Below, in pieces: positions 15,925 through 22,880 of a stretch of DNA of 32,077 nt. Under the pieces are notes generated by a model. The model was given only the letters and a program-made list of their open reading frames with translations. It was not told the DNA's origin and made no database searches. Positions within the stretch are counted from its first letter, which is position 1; every line of letters begins with the position of its first letter. Origin of the DNA: an uncultured Lachnospiraceae bacterium (GTDB lineage Bacteria; Bacillota; Clostridia; Lachnospirales; Lachnospiraceae). The DNA is taken from assembly GCA_949740535.1 (NCBI GenBank), contig CATJHO010000183.1, positions 1 through 32,077 of the forward strand. The letters are read 5' to 3'. A program made the position numbers and the translations under genes.

Positions 15925-16770
15925 TCACTCCTTCAGAGCAGAAGCTGTAATCCCCCGCTCCAGATATTCCTGTCCCATCAGAAATACAAACACAGGCGGT
16001 ATCAGTGTAATCACGGAAGCTACAAAGGAATAGCCCGCCTGGCTGAGGCTGATCTCCGGCAGATACAGGGACAGAGGCCACAGGCTTTTATCCTCCAGAA
16101 ATGCCAGAGGCTGTTCCATAAGATTCCAGTATTCCAGGAACCCAAGAACCACGGCAGACAGAATTCCATTGGAAGCCAGCGGAATCCCAATCCGCCAGAA
16201 AATAGTCCACTCTCCCGCTCCATCCACCCGCGCCGCATCAATAATACTCTCCGGCAGGGTACAGAATCCCCGGTAAATCAAAAAAACAGGAAAGGTTGAA
16301 AAAACAGCCGGGAAAATAACGGCTCCATGGGTATTCATCAGATGCAGGCCGTCCAGAACCAGGTAGTTGGAAAGCATGGTTACCTGAAACGGCATCAGCA
16401 TCAGCACCACATACAGGGTAAACAGTATGTTCCGAAAACGGAACCGGTATACCGCAAAGGCCCATGCTGCCGGGACAGCTAAAAGCAGCTGGCCCAGAAG
16501 CACCAGAACCACAATCTTCATAGAATTCCAGAAAACCACAAAAAACTGAGGCGTATAAAACAGCACACGGGCATAATGCTCAAAAGTGGGATATCTGGGC
16601 AAAAGCTTCCAGGCAATAAACTCTCCGGCACCGGAAGTCAGCGGCTCCAGACACTGCTCCAGTTCATAACGGCTGAACAGCGTTCCCGACACCGCCAGAA
16701 CCGCCGGCAGTAAAAAGAAAAGCGCCAGCAGAAACAGACAGACTTTCCGTATATGAGATTGTACACGCAT
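15925..16770 (-). CDS. Carbohydrate ABC transporter permease (MalG/UgpE-like)
   Basis: A 281-residue permease with six membrane segments (for example KVCLFLLALFFLLPAVLAVS and VVLVLLGQLLLAVPAAWAFAV). The EAA loop for ATPase contact reads IIDAARVDGAGEWTIFWRI, followed by IPLASNG. The frame is open 34 codons further up inside the previous gene, but ATG 16770 has GGGAGG six bases upstream, begins one base from the previous stop and gives normal family length. It pairs with the upstream permease. No ATPase gene is present; Firmicutes often share one MsmX/UgpC-type ATPase between such importers. Confidence 0.93.
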   Translation of the reverse strand: MRVQSHIRKVCLFLLALFFLLPAVLAVSGTLFSRYELEQCLEPLTSGAGEFIAWKLLPRYPTFEHYARVLFYTPQFFVVFWNSMKIVVLVLLGQLLLAVPAAWAFAVYRFRFRNILFTLYVVLMLMPFQVTMLSNYLVLDGLHLMNTHGAVIFPAVFSTFPVFLIYRGFCTLPESIIDAARVDGAGEWTIFWRIGIPLASNGILSAVVLGFLEYWNLMEQPLAFLEDKSLWPLSLYLPEISLSQAGYSFVASVITLIPPVFVFLMGQEYLERGITASALKE

Positions 16771-16771
16771 T

Positions 16772-17674
16772 TTATGCCTCCCTTCCATCCTGATCCCAGA
16801 TTTTCTGGAGCAGTAAAATAAAGAAAAACAGCACGGTCCCCACACAGACTGCGGCGGCAGCCATTTTATCAAGCTCCAGATTTACAAACCAGTTGTTGAA
16901 CAGGTGCTGCAGGAGATACATGCTCTCATGGGGATAAGATCCCGCCACCAGATAGGCCTCCCGGAATACCTTGAAGGAATTGAGAAAAGACAGCACCGTA
17001 ATGGTGTACATCGTCCCTTTCAGATTGGGAAAAACCACCTGCCAGAAGCACTGTCTTTCATTTGCCCCGTCCACCTTGGCCGCATCCAGAATATCCACAG
17101 GAATGGAAAAGATTCCGGCCAGCCAGAGCACCACAGTGTAGCCAAGATTCTTCCATACATAACTGAATACCAGAACCCAGAAAGCCGCGTCTGTGCCCAT
17201 ATAATCCACAGGGCCGCCCGCCCCTGTCAAATGCAGACTGTCAAGAAGCAGATTCAAAAATCCCTGCTTGGAAAATACCATTTTCCACACCAGCACAATC
17301 GCTGCCGCCGGCATGGCCATGGGAAACAAAAAGCAGGACTTGAAAAACTGTATCTTGCGCAGCCTGCTCAGCTGTACTGCCAGGAATAACCCCAGCCCAA
17401 TCAAAACCGGAAGGCAGACCGCGGTAAAACGAAGCGTATTTTTTACTGCCAGCAAAAAGGCCTGATTTTTGAAAATCAGCTGATAATTATAAAGCCCTGT
17501 CCACTCCTGTGATACGACGGTCAGAAAAGACCGCCGTATCACATCCAGAAATGGCAGGCATACAAAGATCAGGACCCCAATCCCGCTGGGCAGCAGAAAC
17601 CACATCCACACATTCCTGCTTTGCCTGAACTTTCCGGTTCTATTCCGCCAGATAAATCGCTGCTTTTTTAACAA
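16772..17674 (-). CDS. Carbohydrate ABC transporter permease (MalF/UgpA-like)
   Basis: A permease of about 300 residues with six membrane segments. The first is WFLLPSGIGVLIFVCLPFLDV followed by IRRSF, typical of the MalF/UgpA group. The EAA loop is ILDAAKVDGANERQCFWQVVF. The start is uncertain: the TTG at 17674 (GAAGGA two bases upstream, overlapping the preceding gene by 35 bp) keeps a basic cytosolic tail. An ATG 23 codons later has AGGA at good distance but would begin directly in TM1. It is coupled to the binding-protein gene before it and the second permease after it. The substrate cannot be read from sequence. Confidence 0.92.
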   Translation of the reverse strand: MLKKQRFIWRNRTGKFRQSRNVWMWFLLPSGIGVLIFVCLPFLDVIRRSFLTVVSQEWTGLYNYQLIFKNQAFLLAVKNTLRFTAVCLPVLIGLGLFLAVQLSRLRKIQFFKSCFLFPMAMPAAAIVLVWKMVFSKQGFLNLLLDSLHLTGAGGPVDYMGTDAAFWVLVFSYVWKNLGYTVVLWLAGIFSIPVDILDAAKVDGANERQCFWQVVFPNLKGTMYTITVLSFLNSFKVFREAYLVAGSYPHESMYLLQHLFNNWFVNLELDKMAAAAVCVGTVLFFFILLLQKIWDQDGREA

Positions 17675-19988
17675 TTTCCTTCACCGCGTCTTCCACACTA
17701 ATGCTTCCGTCCAAAGCCTTAGGACCTATCTCCTGAACCGTCTGCTCTATGACGGAATCACTTCCGCTGGCAGTATCCGCCGCATCTACAATATCACGAA
17801 GCCGTTGGAAATGTTGCTCTGTTACCCACAGGACTTCCAGAGAAAAATACTCCCCATCCCCATTACTGCTTCCTATAGAGAAACTGCTTTCCGGATCTCC
17901 CTCATTGGGATCGCTTTTCTGCTTCTCAAAGGACGCCATATTCATCGGCAGGCCGCCCGGCAGATCCAAATCCTGAAGTTCCTCTCCAAACAAAAACCGG
18001 AAGAAGTCCAAAGCCAGCTCATTTTCCATGGAATTGGCATATATTCCGATACAGGTGCTGGGCACAAAACTGTTCGGCATCTGTCCCGGATAAGAAACAT
18101 AGTCTATCTTGTCTTCCTGATCTGTAAGCGTGGTTACCATATTGAAGTCAGCATTCATGCCTTTGATGGTTCCGATTCCCAGCCGGCAGTCTCCTGATGC
18201 AATCCCCATGGCCTGAGAAGACGCACTTGCACTGTAATCCTCCCACGCAAGACTTCCCACCTGGCTCCACACCTGAACAAACCGCTCCTGCATCTCTTTA
18301 AGCTCCGCCTCGTCCCAGCCGGCGGTCTCCGCTTCATAGATCCGTTTTGCCTGGGTGAGGAATTCCGTCAGTTCTGCCTCGTCAATACTTCCGTCCTCCC
18401 GAAGCCATACACCGGAAGATGAAAGTCCCAATGTATACAGCACCTGTTCTTCCGTAATCAGCCGGGTAATCGCTCCTTCTGGGTATTCGGCTCTCAAGTT
18501 CTCTACTGCATCTGCCATATCGGAAAGATTGCGGATGTCTTTTATCACTGCCGGATCTCCCACTATCAACGGAATCTTAAAACGAACAGGCAGAGCGTAC
18601 AGCTTCCCATCTTCACGAAATGCATCTACCAGATTGGGAAACAGACTGTTTTCACCCGCCAGCCCCTTTTCCAGTTCCGTCAAATCCGCAAGGATTCCCT
18701 TTTCCTTATAGGACTGCTCTGGAAGTCCGTCCAGCACAAGCAGATCCGGTCCGCTGCCTGACATAATTTTTGTATTCAGATTCTTGACAGCATCCTCCCG
18801 TGTCATACCGTCATCTCCTGTCATCCCTGTCTCATACCGGATATAAACATCCGGATGTTTCTTCTGATACAGGCTCACTGCCTGCCGGATCGTATAATCG
18901 TCCTCCAGGCTGTAAATAGAAAGCTGTTCTTCCGGGACTGCCGGAACATTCGGATCATACGTATAATGGCAGAGCTTGGGTCCGTTATATAATACAATAA
19001 ATTCGTTATCAGGCAGAACTGCCATGCCTTTTAAATACATCTGGGGATCGCCCAGAGAATTCAGTCCTCCGTCTGCCACCTGCTCCAGAACCGTTCCGCC
19101 CAGAACATGCCGGTAAAGTCCCGTATTCATGGCAAGATAAATCACATCCTCTTCTCCGGAATCCATTACAATACAGTGGCTGCCAGAATTGCTTCCAATC
19201 GCATCTCCTGCCTCTTCTGCAATAAAGTTCTGAAGCACCTCATCCTTGGAAGCCAGGTTTTTTTCTTCCAGATCATAGAGTTCTGCAGTTCTGCTTGTAA
19301 GAATTACCATATAGCGGTCTGTGAAGCATACATAGTCCGTCACTCCATCCACGCTGCAGAGTTCCTGAAGGGAACCATCCTCACGGTTAATCTCGTATAC
19401 AGTCCCCTTTAAAGTAAAGCCAAAGAGACGGCTGTCCTTTCCGAACCACAGCTGATGCAGACTATCCTGTTCCTCTGTATATTGAATTTCGTGCCATGTT
19501 CCGTCCGCATCCACATATGCGCACTTGGGATGGTATCCCTTATCCTCCTCTTTTTCGCCCTCATCCTCACCGCCAGAGTATATGACACCAGCTGTTCCAT
19601 CCGGCGCCAGGGCAAGATGGGAGATATATGCTTCTTTTGCCGATAAATCTGTCAGCCAGGATGCCGGGCGGGTTTCCCAGGTCTCTCCCTTATCTGCAGA
19701 CACATACAGTCCCATGCTCTCATCCAGCAGGGCCGTTTCCCCACTTTCCAGAAGCTGTACCGCCGCTGCTCCCCACTCTTTGGCCATTTCAAATTCCTCT
19801 GGAAGCTCTATCTGGCGTTCCAGATAACGGCCCATACTCGGTTCCTTCTTTCCTTCTGTACCATTTTCTCCTGAACCTTCTGCCGGAGATGCCGCCTTGG
19901 GACCAGTGTTCTTTCCGCATCCGCTGGCAAGCGCCAAAGCAAACAGCAAAAGCCACGCTGTAATTCGTTTTAATCCGGTCTGTTTCAT
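17640..19988 (-). CDS. Lipoprotein fusing a propeller-like (Asp-box) domain to an ABC extracellular solute-binding domain
   Basis: A 782-residue exported lipoprotein. The signal ends in ALASGC with the acylated Cys at 24. Residues about 50-350 are beta-rich and contain an Asp-box, VSADKGETW (96-104), plus a partial one, VDADGTW, as in BNR/sialidase-type propellers. From about 355 (LSIYSLEDDYTIRQAVSLYQ) a complete family-1 solute-binding fold follows: NTKIMSGSGPDLLVLDGLP, KLYALPVRFKIPLIV, ALDFFRFLFGEE. Ordinary binding proteins have about 420-450 residues, so the N-terminal half is an added module. It is followed by two permeases. The ribosome site is unusual: AGGAG is 14 bases before the ATG, and closer to an out-of-frame GTG. 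It probably binds an oligosaccharide or glycopeptide; a sensing role for the two-component system is possible. Confidence 0.88.
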   Translation of the reverse strand: MKQTGLKRITAWLLLFALALASGCGKNTGPKAASPAEGSGENGTEGKKEPSMGRYLERQIELPEEFEMAKEWGAAAVQLLESGETALLDESMGLYVSADKGETWETRPASWLTDLSAKEAYISHLALAPDGTAGVIYSGGEDEGEKEEDKGYHPKCAYVDADGTWHEIQYTEEQDSLHQLWFGKDSRLFGFTLKGTVYEINREDGSLQELCSVDGVTDYVCFTDRYMVILTSRTAELYDLEEKNLASKDEVLQNFIAEEAGDAIGSNSGSHCIVMDSGEEDVIYLAMNTGLYRHVLGGTVLEQVADGGLNSLGDPQMYLKGMAVLPDNEFIVLYNGPKLCHYTYDPNVPAVPEEQLSIYSLEDDYTIRQAVSLYQKKHPDVYIRYETGMTGDDGMTREDAVKNLNTKIMSGSGPDLLVLDGLPEQSYKEKGILADLTELEKGLAGENSLFPNLVDAFREDGKLYALPVRFKIPLIVGDPAVIKDIRNLSDMADAVENLRAEYPEGAITRLITEEQVLYTLGLSSSGVWLREDGSIDEAELTEFLTQAKRIYEAETAGWDEAELKEMQERFVQVWSQVGSLAWEDYSASASSQAMGIASGDCRLGIGTIKGMNADFNMVTTLTDQEDKIDYVSYPGQMPNSFVPSTCIGIYANSMENELALDFFRFLFGEELQDLDLPGGLPMNMASFEKQKSDPNEGDPESSFSIGSSNGDGEYFSLEVLWVTEQHFQRLRDIVDAADTASGSDSVIEQTVQEIGPKALDGSISVEDAVKEIVKKAAIYLAE

Positions 19989-20050
19989 ATTTTTTCACAC
20001 TTCTCCTTTCTGTTTCCCACTGTGCAGTGTTTTATTGGTTTCAAACAAGT

Positions 20051-20614
20051 TTACAAAACTACGTCTACAATCTGAACCTCTTTTGCCCGGTATGCATCTT
20101 TCTCATAACTTCCTTTCAGGCTTACCTCCATACCCTTTTCCAGCTGCTCAAAGGAGCTTTCCGAATCCTCATAGCTGGCTCCGCCGTCCCGGATAGTCCG
20201 CTTATAGATACGTGTATTTTCATCGCAGAGTACGGTCAGGGAATCCAATTCCATCTCACTTTCATGTTCACTGCCGTCTGCCGGAGAAACCAGAATGTCG
20301 CTGCCGTCTTCTCCTGTCTCCTGATAAAATGTTCGAATTGTAAACTGCCCGTCTCCCAGATCCAGGATTTCTCCAATGGGCTGTTCTCCGTTCTGTGCTT
20401 CCAAACCTTTGTCCTCATCCATTTGCTCTGGCTGTTCCTCTGGAGTCTCTTCTTCCGGCTCCGGCTTCTCAGGCATTTCCTGCGGTACCTCATTCTGCTC
20501 TTCCTGTACCGGCTTCTCTTCCTTTGTACCACCGCTTCCGCATCCCAAGAGTGTCAGGCTCATAACGCCTGCCATTGTAAACAGCTTCATTTGTTTCCAT
20601 ACTTTCTTTTTCAT
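20051..20614 (-). CDS. Small lipoprotein with acidic linker and DUF5666/OB-like domain
   Basis: A 187-residue exported protein. The signal ends in the lipobox TLLGC (Cys 25). A Glu/Pro-rich linker (about 30-75) reaches a C-terminal beta-rich domain (about 78-187) with the pattern GEILDLGDGQFTIRTF ... LTVLCDENTRIYKR ... LEKGMEVSLKGSYEKDAYRAKEVQIVDV. This resembles the short OB-like DUF5666 fold; that match is by eye only. GAGGAG lies six bases before the ATG. It is the first gene of the operon that continues with the fusion binding protein 62 bp later, directly behind the two TTAGAGA boxes shared with the two-component genes. It could be the signal input or an accessory for the kinase. Confidence 0.82.
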   Translation of the reverse strand: MKKKVWKQMKLFTMAGVMSLTLLGCGSGGTKEEKPVQEEQNEVPQEMPEKPEPEEETPEEQPEQMDEDKGLEAQNGEQPIGEILDLGDGQFTIRTFYQETGEDGSDILVSPADGSEHESEMELDSLTVLCDENTRIYKRTIRDGGASYEDSESSFEQLEKGMEVSLKGSYEKDAYRAKEVQIVDVVL

Positions 20615-20645
20615 CTGCTTCTCCTCATCTTTCTCTTATATTGTG

Positions 20646-20683
20646 ACTGTATGGTAACAGGGGTATCTCTAATTTTTCTCTAA
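20646..20683 (-). promoter_or_regulatory. Response-regulator boxes and promoter of the lipoprotein-transporter operon
   Basis: On the minus strand TTAGAGA occurs twice exactly 11 bp apart (20677-20683 and 20666-20672, separated by AAAA). This head-to-tail spacing is typical for OmpR/PhoB-family dimers. A -10-like TACAGT (20646-20651) follows after 14 bp, with no good -35, as expected of an activated promoter. Confidence 0.65.
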
Positions 20684-20750
20684 ATTTTGTGATTTGCAAG
20701 GCAGACGGTTGAGTGTGTATGCTTTATCAAGAGAGGATATATTTATAAAA

Positions 20751-20792
20751 TTAGAGATTTCTTAAAGATTTCTTTGATAAACTTATGATAAT
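20751..20792 (+). promoter_or_regulatory. Response-regulator boxes and promoter of the two-component genes
   Basis: On the plus strand TTAGAGA (20751-20757) and TTAAAGA (20762-20768) lie 11 bp apart with TTTC between them. A weaker third copy, TTTGATA (20773-20779), follows at the same period. A TATGAT/GATAAT -10 (20784-20792) starts 15 bp after the second box. The boxes match those facing the opposite operon, so the regulator probably controls its own gene. Confidence 0.62.
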
Positions 20793-20836
20793 ATGGACAA
20801 AATAAATTATTTTCATTAATCTCTACAGGAGTTATT

Positions 20837-21508
20837 ATGCGGATATTACTAGTGGAAGACGATGCGAAATTAAATGAAGCCCTGGCTTTTCAGCTAAAGA
20901 AAGAGGGCTTTCAGGTTGACGCCTGTTACGACGGAGAGGAAGCTCTTTATTATATAGAAGAGCAGATCCACGACCTGATTCTCCTGGATCGGATGCTCCC
21001 TCTTATCAGCGGAACCGAAGTTCTTTCCCGCATGCGTCAGGCCCGCAACGAAACCCCGGTGATTCTTATCACGGCTCTTGGAACTCTGGATGACAAAGTA
21101 ACGGGTCTGGATACCGGCGCGGACGATTATCTGGTAAAGCCTTTTGCCTTTGAAGAGCTGGTGGCCCGCATTCGCTGCATCGCCCGGCGGCCCCGCCGGA
21201 TGGAAGCAGACGCTCAGCTTACTCTGGGGGATCTTGTTTACCATCTGGGCGAAAATATCCTCACAGGTCCGGCTGGTTCCCACAGCATATCCAAGCGGGA
21301 GGGAGCGCTCCTGGAAGCATTTCTGCGCAATCCCGGCCAGACCCTTTCCCGTTCTCTTCTCCTGATTAAGGTCTGGGGCATGGACAGCGACGTGGAAGAG
21401 GGCAATCTGGATAACTACATTCATTTTCTAAGACGGCGGCTGAAATCCGCAGGAAGCTCTGTACATCTGCGTACAGTCCGTGGAATTGGTTACCGCATAG
21501 AAGCATAA
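20837..21508 (+). CDS. OmpR/PhoB-family response regulator
   Basis: A 223-residue two-domain DNA-binding regulator. The receiver has D8/D9, phosphoacceptor D51 (LILLDRMLP), T79 and K101 (YLVKPF). The C-terminal winged helix (about 128-223) ends in RTVRGIGYRIEA. AGGAG lies five bases before the ATG. A histidine kinase gene follows after 41 bp, and the transporter operon is divergent. Family members bind direct repeats about 11 bp apart, exactly the layout of the TTAGAGA boxes beside it. Confidence 0.96.
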   Translation: MRILLVEDDAKLNEALAFQLKKEGFQVDACYDGEEALYYIEEQIHDLILLDRMLPLISGTEVLSRMRQARNETPVILITALGTLDDKVTGLDTGADDYLVKPFAFEELVARIRCIARRPRRMEADAQLTLGDLVYHLGENILTGPAGSHSISKREGALLEAFLRNPGQTLSRSLLLIKVWGMDSDVEEGNLDNYIHFLRRRLKSAGSSVHLRTVRGIGYRIEA

Positions 21509-21549
21509 TACACGATGCGCATTTCCGGTTCCTTCCAGAAAGGAGACTT

Positions 21550-22827
21550 ATGGTTCAAAAAGTACACGTTCGTCTGGCTGTGCTCTGCGCCGGCATTACG
21601 CTTTTTATTCTGGCGGTTATGTCCTGTGGTTATCTCTATATTTCCGAAAAAAGTTTAAAAAACAGCAGTTTTACTGCTTTTCAGCGGGAAATGGAAGATC
21701 TCTCCGGCAGCCTTACACAATCCAGCATTTTCACCTGGAACCAGCTTAGAGAAATCGAGGAACAGGGAACTTATTCCATTCAGGTTCTGGATAATGATAT
21801 CCCTCTTCTTTTCAGCCAGCATCCATCCAGGGAACAGACAGAGCTCTTTGCGCTTGCATGGAACTTTTATGACCAGCATTTTGACATCCAGTCTCTGGAT
21901 ATGGACACTTCCTGCCGCGGAGAATTCGCTTTCTCCTCCAAAGGCTATGGTTCCTCGGATTACTTCGGCTGTGCCACTATCATAGAGCGGAACGGCGGCC
22001 TTCTCCGCATTATGATTTTAATGCCTTTAACCACGCTGCACCGGCAGATTCGTACACAGAGACTGCTGTTCGGCCTTACAGCTGCTTTGGCAGCGGCCGC
22101 CCTGTTCCTGTTTTCCTGGTATTTCACCAAACGCCTCCTTCGGCCTTTGGAAGAAAACCAGAGAAAGCAGACGCAGTTTATCGCTGCCGCTTCCCATGAA
22201 CTGCGCACGCCTCTGGCGGTAATTCTCTCCTGCGCTTCGGCCTCCCGTTATGGAAATCCAAAAGAGCAGGAACATTTTCTGAACTCCATTCAGTCCGAGG
22301 GTATGCGTATGTCCCGGCTCATTGACGATATGCTTCTTCTGACCAGCGCCGAAGCTCACACCTGGACCATCGAAAAACGGCCCGTGGAGCTGGATACCCT
22401 TCTTCTGGAGATCAGCGAGGCCTTTGAACCCATAGCTGCCGAAAAATCCATCCGGCTTCTGGCCGAACTTCCGGAAGGCGCTCTGCCGCCCTGTTCCTGC
22501 GATCCGGAGCGGATCCGGCAGGTACTTTCCATTCTCCTGCACAATGCAGTAAGTTATACACCAAAGGGCGGCCGCATCCGGCTCGCTCTGTCTTTTAACA
22601 AAGTATTCTATATTCAGACAGCAGACAATGGGCCTGGTATTCCCGACGAAGAAAAGGCCCGCATTTTCGACCGCTTCTACCGGGGCGATGGGGCCCGCAG
22701 CCAAAAGGGTCATTTTGGCCTGGGACTTTCCATCGCTTCTGAAATTATAAAAGCCCACCAGGGAAAACTTTTGGTGGGCGATACCCCAGGAGGCGGGACT
22801 GCTTTTACAATTATTCTGCAACAATAA
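21550..22827 (+). CDS. Membrane sensor histidine kinase, partner of the upstream response regulator
   Basis: A 425-residue kinase with TM1 at about 8-30, an outside sensor part of about 120-140 residues, and TM2 at about 172-192. HisKA has FIAAASHELRTPLAV (H216), and HATPase_c has N332 (LLHNAVSYTPKGG), DNGPGIP (359-365) and GHFGLGLSIASEI. No classical HAMP of full length is apparent between TM2 and the H-box; only about 20 residues separate them. AAAGGAG precedes the ATG. The sensor has no domain I recognise, so the signal is unknown; the divergent lipoprotein operon suggests an envelope or nutrient cue. Confidence 0.95.
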   Translation: MVQKVHVRLAVLCAGITLFILAVMSCGYLYISEKSLKNSSFTAFQREMEDLSGSLTQSSIFTWNQLREIEEQGTYSIQVLDNDIPLLFSQHPSREQTELFALAWNFYDQHFDIQSLDMDTSCRGEFAFSSKGYGSSDYFGCATIIERNGGLLRIMILMPLTTLHRQIRTQRLLFGLTAALAAAALFLFSWYFTKRLLRPLEENQRKQTQFIAAASHELRTPLAVILSCASASRYGNPKEQEHFLNSIQSEGMRMSRLIDDMLLLTSAEAHTWTIEKRPVELDTLLLEISEAFEPIAAEKSIRLLAELPEGALPPCSCDPERIRQVLSILLHNAVSYTPKGGRIRLALSFNKVFYIQTADNGPGIPDEEKARIFDRFYRGDGARSQKGHFGLGLSIASEIIKAHQGKLLVGDTPGGGTAFTIILQQ

Positions 22828-22862
22828 CAGGCGGCCGTATCTTTGTATGACACAGCCGCCTG
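22828..22862. terminator. Weak hairpin between convergent genes
   Basis: CAGGCGGC and GCCGCCTG (22828-22835, 22855-22862) form an 8-bp GC-rich stem with a 19-base loop directly between the kinase stop and the glgB stop. The T-run behind it is poor (CCGTTTCATTTC), so it is only a probable terminator. Confidence 0.4.
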
Positions 22863-22880
22863 CCGTTTCATTTCCTGTAT

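Noticed and set aside
22027-22824. 265-codon open frame opposite the histidine kinase
   Set aside because: The plus strand has the complete kinase with all catalytic boxes; the antisense frame has no ribosome site or domain.
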